Positions 43,670-52,528 of a DNA stretch of 64,000 bases are shown here, in pieces; the stretch's first letter is position 1; every line of letters begins with the position of its first letter. Location of the stretch: assembly GCA_002493905.1 (NCBI GenBank), contig DLAJ01000017.1:124001-188000 (forward strand), written 5' to 3'. The position numbers and the translations under genes are program-made. The notes under the pieces are model-generated. The model was not told the DNA's origin and searched no databases. It saw only the letters and a program-made list of their open reading frames with translations. The stretch comes from Lachnospiraceae bacterium UBA7050. Its GTDB lineage: Bacteria > Bacillota > Clostridia > Lachnospirales > Lachnospiraceae.

Positions 43670-44682
43670 ATGAAGTCTCCTATTGGGTAAGATTGCAGAA
43701 GTTTCTTAAAATCCTGCGGCGGAGGGGCAATGACAGTTTTTCCCGCAAGCGGCGACGGGCTTTTCTCTCCCCGCGTCGTCGTTTCAGGAAAGGTAAGCGC
43801 AAAGGCGTGAAGAAGCTGCCGGTGAATCCCATATTTATTGGAAAGCGCTCTGTTCAGTCCGGCATTTCCATATTTCGGATCGCCGCAGACCGGATGTCCG
43901 CTGTCCATAAGATGTGCCCGTATCTGATGGGGCTTTCCGGTGATAAGCTGCACTAAGACAAGCGTCAGATCATGCCGTTCGAGATAAAAAAGCGGCGTAT
44001 AGGCGGTGTGAACCTCCTCACCTGTACCGTCTTTTACCACCGTTACACGGTTATTTATATTGTCCTTTACCAGAAAACCGTCTAATACCCGCGGCGCCGA
44101 AATCTGTCCCATGACGATTGCAAGATAATATTTTCCGATTCTCCGGTCGTGAATCAGGCTGCTCAGTTCCCTTGCCGCCGGATATGTCTTTGCACAGAGC
44201 ACAAGTCCGCTTGTATTGCGGTCGAGACGATTGACAGCCGAAGGTGTATAATTCAGCCGTACTGCTTCTTTTGTCACTTCATCTGTCTGCGTACGGACAT
44301 AGGCGCAAAGCCAGTCATTTAAGCTGTTGTCCGTCTTTTCTGCGCGCTGCGTTAAAAGACCGGCGGGTTTATCAGCGATCAACATCTCTGAATCCTCGTA
44401 TATCACGCAGACAGACGGTTGTTTGAAAGTCTTCACAGCCCCTGCCGCCTTAAGTCCGTTGCCGCACCGGAACTGTTCATAGGTTTCTTCCGAGAAAAAA
44501 ATACGGATATGATCCCCTGCACGAAGCCGCTCGCTGCCATCCGCCTTTTTTTCATTTAGTATAATATTTTTTTTGCGCAGCATTTTATATAAAAATGAAC
44601 GCCCTGCATGGGGAAGAAGTTTTTCAAGAAATTTATCCAGCCGGATACCGGTTTCCGCTTCGCTTACAATAATGTCCTTCAT
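43618..44682 (-). CDS. RluA-family pseudouridine synthase with S4 domain
   Basis: A 354-residue enzyme. An S4 RNA-binding domain covers residues 1-75 (GIRLDKFLEKLLP) and the catalytic motif is VNRLDRNTSGLVLC, with later HQIRAHLMDSGHPVCGDPKYG. It resembles RluC/RluD-type enzymes. The C-terminus extends into the recU gene by 52 bases. The target uridine cannot be read from sequence. Confidence 0.93.
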   Translation of the reverse strand: MKDIIVSEAETGIRLDKFLEKLLPHAGRSFLYKMLRKKNIILNEKKADGSERLRAGDHIRIFFSEETYEQFRCGNGLKAAGAVKTFKQPSVCVIYEDSEMLIADKPAGLLTQRAEKTDNSLNDWLCAYVRTQTDEVTKEAVRLNYTPSAVNRLDRNTSGLVLCAKTYPAARELSSLIHDRRIGKYYLAIVMGQISAPRVLDGFLVKDNINNRVTVVKDGTGEEVHTAYTPLFYLERHDLTLVLVQLITGKPHQIRAHLMDSGHPVCGDPKYGNAGLNRALSNKYGIHRQLLHAFALTFPETTTRGEKSPSPLAGKTVIAPPPQDFKKLLQSYPIGDFIWQRGIQEDFAVPPLRI

Positions 44683-44741
44683 GACCCCATCTCCGTAAAA
44701 TCAGCTTCAATCATATCATACATACAAAAACGTTTATGGTG

Positions 44742-45302
44742 CTATAACGCAAGCGTCAGAAGCTGCTGTATGACTTCTCCGTCTGCCCGGACGGAACCGT
44801 CCTCCCTTTGCATGCTGTCTAAGCGGTCAAGGTATTTATCAATGGATGTAAAGATTTTTACAGTATAACCCTTGTGCCCGCTTTGTTCCAACTGCGTGCG
44901 CAGATGTTTTTCGCATTGATCCGGGCTGCATTTTGCATGACTCGTAAATCCGCAGATGCTTTTTCCCTCTATGGCAAGAGAATCCACCGCGTAAGTACGT
45001 TCATAGGAGGTAAACTGCAGATCATAGAAGACACAGAGTTGCCCGGCATGCGGACATATCTGCTCATGAATTTTCACAGGACAGCCCTTTGCCTTCAAAA
45101 ACATAATGGTATTGACCGCGCTTTTCGCGCCCGGCAGACAGCCAAGTACAGCGATAACTGTCCAAAGATTCTTCTTTGTGCCGATCACTTGCCACCCAAT
45201 CAAAAAGATGGATAACGATACGCCAAAGCAGGCAATTGTAAATAAACTCGTCCATATTTTCCGATTTTGAATATAACCGTAATGTCCTTTTTTTACAAAC
45301 AT
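44742..45302 (-). CDS. membrane protein with two spans, unknown
   Basis: A 186-residue protein. A short basic start is followed by two hydrophobic segments (LFTIACFGVSLSIFLIGW and NLWTVIAVLGCLPGAK) and a soluble domain of about 120 residues with several cysteines (ICGFTSHAKCSPDQCEKHL). The start at 45302 (MFVKKGHY) has GGGGAG upstream. I do not recognise the family. A hairpin array lies between it and the upstream SDR gene. Confidence 0.75.
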   Translation of the reverse strand: MFVKKGHYGYIQNRKIWTSLFTIACFGVSLSIFLIGWQVIGTKKNLWTVIAVLGCLPGAKSAVNTIMFLKAKGCPVKIHEQICPHAGQLCVFYDLQFTSYERTYAVDSLAIEGKSICGFTSHAKCSPDQCEKHLRTQLEQSGHKGYTVKIFTSIDKYLDRLDSMQREDGSVRADGEVIQQLLTLAL

Positions 45303-45330
45303 GTTTTTCTCCCCAAAACAGCGGATAAAA

Positions 45331-45517
45331 AATTTCCTCAACCCGGAAGAACGCGCAGCGTTCCAGAAGAAATGCCGAAGGCATTTCTTTGAAAGAGTTT
45401 GCGGATCGCAAACTCTGAAAGGAGCGTCAGCTCCCTTTTTAACCTACAGGAATTTCCTCAACCCGGAAGAACGCGCAGCGTTCTTCGAAAGAGTTTGCGT
45501 TCCGCAAACTCTTTTTT
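45331..45517. repeat. array of six modular hairpins after the SDR gene
   Basis: A 187-bp region between the SDR stop and the next gene. The right part is a clean two-hairpin element: GAAGAACGC/GCGTTCTTC (45466-45474 with 45478-45486, loop GCA), one G, then AAAGAGTTTGCG/CGCAAACTCTTT (45488-45499 with 45503-45514, loop TTC). The left part begins with the same lead-in, TTTCCTCAACCCGGAAGAACGC, in two pieces (45333 and 45451), then has GAAATGCC-GAA-GGCATTTC, AAAGAGTTTGCG with CGCAAACTCT, and GGAGC-GTCA-GCTCC. Related elements lie at 52481-52527 and 54607-54653. Confidence 0.92.
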
Positions 45518-46307
45518 AACGCGCGACCTTCAGGATGCGCATGCAGAACAGCAGAAATCGTTCCGGCACCAGTTTTGTCAAGGCATAGAAAGCTCTCATC
45601 GGCACGCCGCAGACAGACATCCGCTTCCGCTTTTTGCTGTCCCGCAATGCCTGATAGACAACACGCTCCGGCGTTACCATTACGTAGTTTTTGATCGCCA
45701 GTCTCTTCCCAAATACTTCTGCTTTATCAAAAAACGGCGTTGAAACCGGTCCCGGACAGACGCTGGTCACATAAATACCCCGCCCGCGCAGTTCTTCGCC
45801 AAGTGCAGTAGACAGGGACAGCACATATGCCTTACTCGCGGCATAAACCGCAAAATCCGGCTGCGGCAGAAATGCCGCGCTGCTTGCAAGCTGGATGATC
45901 CGGGCGTTCCACGCCATATAGGGCAGACAAATCCGCGTCATTCTTGTAAGTCCGACGCAGTTACACAGAATGGTCTCTTCCTGAAAATGCTGTTCCACAC
46001 CCATAAAGTCTCCCATAAAGCCCAGACCGGCAGCATTGATCAGAATGCGGATGCTTGGAAGCTCTTTCTGCAGCAGTTGTTCAAAAGAAGTAATATCCGC
46101 CGAAGATGTCAGGTCCATCGGAATGATGCGGGATTTCATCCGCAGCTGGCCCGACAATTCTTCCAGGCGCTCTTTGCTGCGGGCAATCAGCCAGATTTCA
46201 TCCGTTGTATGCAGAATTTGGTCGAGCGCCCTCGCAAAGGTATATCCGATACCGCTGCTTGCACCCGTTACGACTGCAATCCGTTTGCTTGTTCTCTTCT
46301 CTTTCAC
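45516..46307 (-). CDS. short-chain dehydrogenase/reductase
   Basis: A 263-residue SDR enzyme using NAD(P). The cofactor loop is VTGASSGIGYTFARA, the NAG-type strand is ILINAAGLGFMG and the active pair is YAASKAY. A C-terminal hydrophobic end (FLLFCMRILKVAR) could touch the membrane. The closest relatives in memory are YqjQ-like SDRs that act on lipids or ketones; the substrate is unknown. Its stop lies in the T run of the hairpin element. Confidence 0.9.
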   Translation of the reverse strand: MKEKRTSKRIAVVTGASSGIGYTFARALDQILHTTDEIWLIARSKERLEELSGQLRMKSRIIPMDLTSSADITSFEQLLQKELPSIRILINAAGLGFMGDFMGVEQHFQEETILCNCVGLTRMTRICLPYMAWNARIIQLASSAAFLPQPDFAVYAASKAYVLSLSTALGEELRGRGIYVTSVCPGPVSTPFFDKAEVFGKRLAIKNYVMVTPERVVYQALRDSKKRKRMSVCGVPMRAFYALTKLVPERFLLFCMRILKVAR

Positions 46308-46383
46308 GATGTTTGCTCCTTATTCGTTTTATTTCTTACATTTCTATCTTTTTCTCTCTTATTGTATTTCTGAATCAGGCTGT

Positions 46384-47172
46384 TTACCGATTTATTCCCG
46401 CTGTAAGCTGCTCCAGTTCCTCCGTTGTCAGTCTCCTATATGCGCCCGGATGCAGGTTCTGGTCCAGGCAGAGCGCACCGACCGCAGTTCGCTTCAGGCG
46501 GAACACCTCATGCCTGTTTGCGTGAAACATTCGTTTCACCTGATGATATCTTCCCTCATAAATGGTAATGCGGACATGACTCGCCTCTATGGTATCCGGC
46601 AAAGAAGAAGGCAGTTTCATGCGTTCTTCCACGCTTAACTGATAGGTGGATTCCGTACGCAGAACGGTTACCTGAGCCGGCAGACAGGGCGTATTGTCTC
46701 CGATATCGGTTCCTTTGCGCAGGGACGTCAGTTCCTCTTCTGTCAGCGTTCCGCTGACCCATACTTCATAGGTTTTCGGCACATGCATGCGCGGACTCGT
46801 CAGTTTATGCGACAACATGCCGTCGTTTGTAATAAAGAGAAGTCCCTCACTGTCCTTATCCAGCCTGCCGATCGGAAAAAAATGCTCCGTATCCACATCG
46901 GGCATCAGTGAAAAAACTGTCTGCGCTTCAGAATCCTTCGTTGCACAGAGATACCCCGCCGGTTTATTCAACATATAACAGACGGCTGCATCCGTTTCCC
47001 GTAAAACAGCATTTCCACGGAAACATATGGTCATGCGCCCGGAATCTATTTTCTGACCGAAGTTTCGGCAGACATCACCATCCACCGTCACCAGTCCCTT
47101 TTTACAATATTCCCTGACTTCACTTCTCGTACCGACGCCGGCATCGGAAAGATATTTATCCAGTCTGATCAT
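46384..47172 (-). CDS. RsuA-family pseudouridine synthase
   Basis: A 262-residue enzyme. An S4 domain (IRLDKYLSDAGVGTRSEVRE) is followed by the catalytic motif GRLDKDSEGLLFITNDG and the family end segment EGRYHQVKRMF. It modifies a single uridine in rRNA; in E. coli RsuA acts on 16S U516. The start at 47172 (MIRLDKYL) matches the family; an upstream ATG at 47196 adds eight residues. Confidence 0.94.
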   Translation of the reverse strand: MIRLDKYLSDAGVGTRSEVREYCKKGLVTVDGDVCRNFGQKIDSGRMTICFRGNAVLRETDAAVCYMLNKPAGYLCATKDSEAQTVFSLMPDVDTEHFFPIGRLDKDSEGLLFITNDGMLSHKLTSPRMHVPKTYEVWVSGTLTEEELTSLRKGTDIGDNTPCLPAQVTVLRTESTYQLSVEERMKLPSSLPDTIEASHVRITIYEGRYHQVKRMFHANRHEVFRLKRTAVGALCLDQNLHPGAYRRLTTEELEQLTAGINR

Positions 47173-47250
47173 CCGTTCCCTGTCCTGTCCAAGCATTTAT
47201 GACTGCGCTTTTTCATATATTGTTAAGAAAAAATCACGGAGGCTTTCATC

Positions 47251-48219
47251 ATGGCGCTGCTTCTTCTGGTGATCCTTCTTTTATTTGGCTTACTTATCAT
47301 CAGCAGTAAGACGGCATTGGCGCTGGCGTCGCTTGGACTGACCCTGTGGTTTGAAAATATGGTGCCGACACTGCTCCCCTTCATGATTCTTTCCGGCATT
47401 CTGACAGGATTAAAACTGCAGGAACTGCTCTGCCGTCCGCTGCGTGGTTTATTCAGCCGCCTTTTCCATACAACGCCAAGCGGCGCGTACTGTATCATAA
47501 TGGGATTTCTCTGCGGGTTCCCTATGGGCGCTTTCTGCGTTGCTGATCTCTATCAGAAGGGCGCGCTTTCTCGGGAAGAATCGGTACGTCTGATCCCATT
47601 CTGCAACAATATCGGTCCCGTGTATTTCTACTCATTCGCCGTACCGCTGCTGAACTTAGAAGCTCCCTCATATCGTGTAATCCCAATTCTGACATTCGGT
47701 ATGTACGGCATCCCGCTGCTGTATGGCATATTGTCTTCGCAAAAGCATATCCTTACGAAAAAGGGACCTGACAACATAAAAGTCTGTGCCGCCGCGCTTC
47801 CCGACGATCATCCCCAGCCGTCACTCTTTTTTGTAATGGACGAAGCCATTTCCCACGCTGGAAAATCCATCCTAAGGCTCTGCGGATACATGATCCTGTT
47901 TAATATTCTGATGCTGCCGCTCTACGCGCTGCACCTGAACGGTTTTTACAGCGGAATTCTGCACTCGGTCTTTGAAATATCCGGTGGGATCCGCGTGCTG
48001 CAGGGATATCTTATGCTCATGCCGGAAAAAAGAATGCTTCTGCAGCTTATCATGCTCACCGCCTTAAGCTTTGGCGGACTTTGCTGTGCCGGCCAGAGCG
48101 ACTGCTTCCTGCATGCCGTTTCTCTCAAACCAGCTGTCTATCTTGGTAAGCGGCTGTTGATCTCGCTTTCGGCAGCCGCTTTTTATGCAGTCTGCCTCTT
48201 CTTCGGATGGCTGTACTGA
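47251..48219 (+). CDS. YlbJ-like nucleoside-recognition (gate) membrane protein
   Basis: A 322-residue integral membrane protein with about eight segments. The family marks are LTLWFENMVPTLLPFMILSG, GFLCGFPMGAFCVADLY and FCNNIGPVYFYSF. It resembles sporulation protein YlbJ and the gate/nucleoside-recognition family. If the organism sporulates it might act in spore assembly; that is inference. GGAGG gives a strong start. It is ended by a strong bidirectional terminator. Confidence 0.85.
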   Translation: MALLLLVILLLFGLLIISSKTALALASLGLTLWFENMVPTLLPFMILSGILTGLKLQELLCRPLRGLFSRLFHTTPSGAYCIIMGFLCGFPMGAFCVADLYQKGALSREESVRLIPFCNNIGPVYFYSFAVPLLNLEAPSYRVIPILTFGMYGIPLLYGILSSQKHILTKKGPDNIKVCAAALPDDHPQPSLFFVMDEAISHAGKSILRLCGYMILFNILMLPLYALHLNGFYSGILHSVFEISGGIRVLQGYLMLMPEKRMLLQLIMLTALSFGGLCCAGQSDCFLHAVSLKPAVYLGKRLLISLSAAAFYAVCLFFGWLY

Positions 48220-48234
48220 ATGATATCCCTTTAG

Positions 48235-48269
48235 AAAAAGCCGCGGCCTGAAAGAAGGCGCGGCTTTTT
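48235..48269. terminator. bidirectional terminator
   Basis: AAAAAGCCGCG (48235-48245) pairs with CGCGGCTTTTT (48259-48269) around a 13-base loop. A and T runs in the stem let it stop both convergent transcripts. Confidence 0.92.
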
Positions 48270-48303
48270 ATGGCGTTCTTTTGGGATGCAGAATCATTCT
48301 CTT

Positions 48304-48903
48304 TTACGTCGTCTGACCGGCGTCGGAAGCCGCGTTTTCTGCCTCTGCAACTTCCTCGAGCGCATCAACAGGATACAGCTGTGCACGGTTTGACTGAATC
48401 AATTCCTTATAGCTGTTCATGGAATTCAGCAGGTTCTCATAGTGTGCAGATGCATCATTCATCGCATTCGTCACAATTTCTTCCAGACTACCGAGTGAAT
48501 CATCCATATATTGAAGCGCCTGCGCCTTAAAATCATTTGCCTGCATAGTCGCCGCATCAAGAATGGATTGTGCCTGCCTTGTCGCAAGCGTGACGATTTC
48601 ATTGGCTTTCGCATACGCCTGCTGCATAATCTCATGCTCATTAACAAGTTCATTCGTGTGAATCGTCGCCTCATTGATCAGCGCATCCGCCTTCTGCCTT
48701 GCATCATTTAAGATCGCTTCTTTATTACTGATGATCTTCTGATAACGCTTGATCTCATCCGGCGTTTTCATCTTCAGTTCACGTAGAAGCTCTTCAATCT
48801 CCTCTTTATTCACCATAATGATCGTGCTGGAGAGGGGTTTGAATTTGCAACTGTCGATATAATCTTCAATTTCCTCAATCAGTTGTTCAATTTTACTATT
48901 CAT
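48304..48903 (-). CDS. coiled-coil protein, DivIVA/V-ATPase-H-like
   Basis: A 199-residue soluble, strongly helical protein. After an N-terminal part of about 50 residues come long heptads rich in Ala, Glu and Gln (NEATIHTNELVNEHEIMQQ, KANEIVTLATRQAQS). Such proteins are often labelled ATPase subunit-like or DivIVA-like and usually sit downstream of coaD in Lachnospiraceae. No catalytic motif is visible. Function unknown; a scaffold at the membrane or division site is a guess from architecture. Confidence 0.75.
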   Translation of the reverse strand: MNSKIEQLIEEIEDYIDSCKFKPLSSTIIMVNKEEIEELLRELKMKTPDEIKRYQKIISNKEAILNDARQKADALINEATIHTNELVNEHEIMQQAYAKANEIVTLATRQAQSILDAATMQANDFKAQALQYMDDSLGSLEEIVTNAMNDASAHYENLLNSMNSYKELIQSNRAQLYPVDALEEVAEAENAASDAGQTT

Positions 48904-48948
48904 TGCATACTCCCATCCGTTGACCTGAAAAAATGATTGTTATCCATC

Positions 48949-49443
48949 TTATGTATCTGTCCGGCCTTTATACTTTTCATGAATCATATCTGCCACAAAA
49001 GGCGGAACACATTGAGAAATATCTCCGCCGAAATACGCAATCTCCTTGACGCTTGACGAACTTAAATATGCATATTCTAAGCTCGTTGTCAAAAAGATCG
49101 TATCCAGACTCCCACCAGACAGCTTCTTATTTGTCTGCGCGATCTGAAGCTCATATTCAAAATCAGTAATCGCACGGAGTCCTCTGACAGACACATGAAT
49201 ATTTTTTCTGCCTGCGTAATCAATCAGAAGTCCGGTAAAGGAATCTACTTTGACATTTGGAAACTCTTTGGTCGCTTCCTCCAATATTCTAACACGTTCC
49301 TCCACTGAAAACAATGGAGTTTTTGCTTTATTGTTCAAAACACTGACGATCAGTTCGTCAAACATCAGTGCGGCCCTGTGGATAATATCCAGATGTCCAT
49401 ACGTCATGGGGTCAAAACTCCCCGGATAAACTGCGGTCTTCAT
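48949..49443 (-). CDS. coaD: phosphopantetheine adenylyltransferase
   Basis: A 164-residue enzyme of the fourth step of coenzyme A synthesis. The nucleotide-binding start YPGSFDPMTYGHLDII and the later VSVRGLRAITDFEYELQ and SLEYAYLSSSSVKEIA segments are complete. It is followed by the coiled-coil gene and preceded by rsmD, a classic pair. Confidence 0.98.
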   Translation of the reverse strand: MKTAVYPGSFDPMTYGHLDIIHRAALMFDELIVSVLNNKAKTPLFSVEERVRILEEATKEFPNVKVDSFTGLLIDYAGRKNIHVSVRGLRAITDFEYELQIAQTNKKLSGGSLDTIFLTTSLEYAYLSSSSVKEIAYFGGDISQCVPPFVADMIHEKYKGRTDT

Positions 49444-49491
49444 AACAGATAACCATGTTCCTTTCTCAACCCTGCCACCGCGTTCTGATAT

Positions 49492-50079
49492 CTAAAACGC
49501 TCCTTGATCCAAATCTGTCAAACGCTGTTCCCCGCTCTTTTGAAGAAACAGATGCTGGTTGGTTTTATAGCGCTTCTGCCTGATTATATCATACCCAAGC
49601 TCAGTAAGGTAGTCTGTTTCGGCATGAAGTGATGTTTCAACAACGATTAAAGTATCGCCGTCTGCGATCCGATTGCTTTGTGACAGGCATGTCAGAGCTT
49701 GACGGTCCAGCCCCTGTTCATAAGGCGGGTCCATAAAAATAATATCCGCCCGCTCTCTGATCGAACCGGTCAATGCAGAAAGCACATCCTGCTTTAAGAG
49801 CACGGCTTCCTTCGTAAAACGTGTTCTCTCTAAATTCTGTTCAATACAGCTGATCGCTTTTCTCTGGTTCTCTACAAGGTATGCGCGTACCGCTCCGCGG
49901 CTCAATGCTTCAATGCCAATGCCTCCGCTTCCGGCAAACAAATCCACAAAAACGCTCCCGGGCACATCACTCTGCAAGATATTAAATAATGTTTCTTTGA
50001 TACGGTCCTGCGTCGGTCTCGTGTCCCGTCCTTCCGGCGTCATCAGTTGCAGACTCCGCCTTGTTCCAGCAATGACTCT
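49492..50079 (-). CDS. rsmD: 16S rRNA (guanine966-N2)-methyltransferase
   Basis: A 195-residue SAM-dependent methyltransferase. It opens MRVIAGTRRSLQL, has GRDTRPTQDRIKETLFNIL, the SAM loop DLFAGSGGIGIEALSRGA and the catalytic DPPYEQG. The start at 50079 follows GGAG; an ATG at 50109 would add ten non-conserved residues. Confidence 0.96.
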   Translation of the reverse strand, partial: RVIAGTRRSLQLMTPEGRDTRPTQDRIKETLFNILQSDVPGSVFVDLFAGSGGIGIEALSRGAVRAYLVENQRKAISCIEQNLERTRFTKEAVLLKQDVLSALTGSIRERADIIFMDPPYEQGLDRQALTCLSQSNRIADGDTLIVVETSLHAETDYLTELGYDIIRQKRYKTNQHLFLQKSGEQRLTDLDQGAF

Positions 50080-50166
50080 CATAGTCAATCTCCATTTTCC
50101 TGTTTTCAAGCATCTGCGTGCCGTTCCGGCATGTTTTCCGGCTTACTTATGCTCATTACTTTTCCG

Positions 50167-52407
50167 TCAGGTCAGCCGCACCTTTACACCCTTCGTATCT
50201 CTGGAACCCAGCTTTAACTTATTGAGTTCAAGACTCTTCCCCCTGTAGTCGATCGTCTGTTCCTGAGCATTTCTTGTATAATAAACTTCTTCAATATAAT
50301 CGTTTGCGCCAAGCTTCATGCCCCGCACGCCGACCGCGCCTTTTTTCTTTTCAGGAATCTCTTCAACCGGGAACCGCAGAAAGTATCCTTCATGAGTCTG
50401 AAGCACGACATTCCGCTGTTCGATTAAAATTGCAATGCTTTTTACCTCATCCCCGTCGTTCAGCTTTGTCGCAGCGACGGTTTTCTTTGACACATCAAAC
50501 TCTCCCCCGCTCACCACTTTCATCATTGCCTGCTTTGTAGTAAATAACATGCGGTAAAGATTCAGGTCCGCCTGACTTGCCACACAGAGAATATCTTCTT
50601 TGGAGGAATCATAATTGCTCACATTGTCAATCGGAATGCCCTTATCCCGGAATTTCCCATATGGTATGTCCGAAATCTTTACCGTATGAAGCTGCCCTGC
50701 ATTCGTAAACAGGCAGATTTTTCCGGTATTTTTGCACAGGATCACATGAGAATTTTCGGATTCCACCGCTTCTTTGTTGCGTTCATATGCCGCGGTATCA
50801 ATCGTCCTGCTGTAGCCGAAACGGTCCATCAGGAAATAGACGTCCATCTCCTCGGGCTTTTTCTCCTCAAAGACAACCTGTCCCGCATTGTCAATCATAG
50901 TACGTCTTGGACGGGAATATTCCTTTTTGTAAGCGTCCAGCTCATTCATGATAACCTGTGCCATGGAATCCCGTCTTGCGAGAATGTCCTCATAGCGGAA
51001 AATATTCGCAATCGTATCCTCATGTTCTTTCATGAGCGCATCAATCTCTAAACCGATCAATTTATACAGCCGCATTTCCAGAATTGCGTTCGCCTGCGGC
51101 TCTGTAAATTGAAGCTGCTGCGCCATAATGCGGGATTCTTTGAACTTAAACTTGATACCGTCCGTCTTTCCCTCGACAAGACACGCCTTTGCCATTGCGC
51201 GGTCTTTCGAGCCGCGCAGGATCTCAATGATCAGATCAATGACATTGCAGGCTTTAATCAGACCCTCCTGTATCTCTTTCCGCTCCAGTTCTTTCTGAAG
51301 CAGATTGGAGTATTTGCGCGTCGCCGTTTCAAACTGAAAGTCCACATAATGCTTCATGATCGTCTTTAAGCCCATTGTCTCGGGCCTTCCGTCCGCAATC
51401 GCAAGCATATTGACTCCAAAGGTGTCCTCCAGCCTTGTTTTTTTCAATAACAGGTTTTTGAAATTTTCAACATCAGCGTCCCGCTTCAGCTCAATCACGA
51501 TCCGGATGCCTTCTTTGGAAGACTGGTTTGTAATGTCGACAATATCGTTTGTTTTTTTCGTTTCCGCAAGCGCAGCGACGTCCTGCAAAAATTTTGTGAT
51601 ATTTGCGCCGATCATTGTATAAGGAATCTCGGTGATGACCACATTCGTCTTGCCGCCCTTTGCCTTCTCCACTTCAATTTTTCCGCGGATGCGCAGTTTT
51701 CCCTGCCCTGTTTCATAAATTTCAAGCAGCTCGTCCTTATTGCAGACCATGCCTCCGGTTGGGAAATCCGGTCCTTTCAGATAGCGCATCAACTCGCGCG
51801 TTGTAATATTCTCATCCATCATATATGCTTTCACGGCATCTATGACTTCCCCAAAATTATGCGGCGGAATGCTTGTCACCATGCCAACCGCAATGCCTTC
51901 CGACCCGTTGATCAGAATATTCGGAATCTTGACAGGAAGGACAAGCGGTTCTTTTTCCGTCTCATCAAAATTGGGTCCGAAATCTACCACATCTTTATCC
52001 AGATCAGCAAGAAACGTCTCCTGTGTCACTTTTTGCAGACGCGCCTCAGTGTATCGCATTGCCGCGGCGCCATCCCCTTCAATGTTACCGAAATTGCCGT
52101 GTCCGTCCACAAGCGGAAGTTCTTTTTTGAAGTCCTGTGCCATAACGACAAGCGCGTCATAAATTGAACTGTCTCCGTGTGGATGATATTTACCCATTGT
52201 ATCGCCGACAATACGCGCGCTTTTCCGATACGGTCTGTCATAGCGGATACCGAGTTCATACATATCATAAAGCGTTCTTCGCTGTACCGGCTTTAAGCCG
52301 TCCCGCACATCGGGCAGCGCACGCGCAACAATGACGCTCATGGCATAATCAATAAAGGATTTCTGCATCAGCTCAGAATATTCAGTCTTGATAATACGGT
52401 CTTCCAT
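50167..52407 (-). CDS. parC: type IIA topoisomerase subunit A, topoisomerase IV-like
   Basis: A 746-residue DNA-cleaving subunit. The active tyrosine is Tyr119 in AAAMRYTEARL, and the quinolone-binding region reads HPHGDSSIYDALV with Ser80 and Asp84, the sensitive form. A C-terminal beta-pinwheel follows from about residue 500. The gyrase-specific GyrA box (QRRGGKG-like) was not found, which favours a topoisomerase IV role in decatenation; length is also short for GyrA. The start at 52407 has GGAG upstream; the alternative is a TTG at 52419. It is downstream of parE, separated by a hairpin element. Confidence 0.88.
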   Translation of the reverse strand: MEDRIIKTEYSELMQKSFIDYAMSVIVARALPDVRDGLKPVQRRTLYDMYELGIRYDRPYRKSARIVGDTMGKYHPHGDSSIYDALVVMAQDFKKELPLVDGHGNFGNIEGDGAAAMRYTEARLQKVTQETFLADLDKDVVDFGPNFDETEKEPLVLPVKIPNILINGSEGIAVGMVTSIPPHNFGEVIDAVKAYMMDENITTRELMRYLKGPDFPTGGMVCNKDELLEIYETGQGKLRIRGKIEVEKAKGGKTNVVITEIPYTMIGANITKFLQDVAALAETKKTNDIVDITNQSSKEGIRIVIELKRDADVENFKNLLLKKTRLEDTFGVNMLAIADGRPETMGLKTIMKHYVDFQFETATRKYSNLLQKELERKEIQEGLIKACNVIDLIIEILRGSKDRAMAKACLVEGKTDGIKFKFKESRIMAQQLQFTEPQANAILEMRLYKLIGLEIDALMKEHEDTIANIFRYEDILARRDSMAQVIMNELDAYKKEYSRPRRTMIDNAGQVVFEEKKPEEMDVYFLMDRFGYSRTIDTAAYERNKEAVESENSHVILCKNTGKICLFTNAGQLHTVKISDIPYGKFRDKGIPIDNVSNYDSSKEDILCVASQADLNLYRMLFTTKQAMMKVVSGGEFDVSKKTVAATKLNDGDEVKSIAILIEQRNVVLQTHEGYFLRFPVEEIPEKKKGAVGVRGMKLGANDYIEEVYYTRNAQEQTIDYRGKSLELNKLKLGSRDTKGVKVRLT

Positions 52408-52422
52408 ATTTTTCTCCAATCC

Positions 52423-52527
52423 CGAAAGAGTTTCGCGTTAGCGGAACTCTTTTTTTAATTTATTGGAATTTTTCATCCCAGAAGAATCCGCTTCGCGGAT
52501 TCTTCGAAAGACCGCGCAGCGGTCTTT
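52423..52527. repeat. modular hairpin element between parE and parC
   Basis: GAAGAATCCGC/GCGGATTCTTC (52481-52491 with 52495-52505, loop TTC), one G, then AAAGACCGC/GCGGTCTTT (52507-52515 with 52519-52527, loop GCA). A third hairpin, AAAGAGTT-T-CGC with GCG-G-AACTCTTT (52425-52436 with 52441-52452), lies next to the parC ribosome site. The parE stop codon is inside the T run at 52529. Confidence 0.9.
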
Positions 52528-52528
52528 T

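Noticed and set aside
45301..45519. Open frame with repeated residues FLNPEERAAFF
   Set aside because: It is a translation of the hairpin array; the repeat at protein level only mirrors the DNA repeat.
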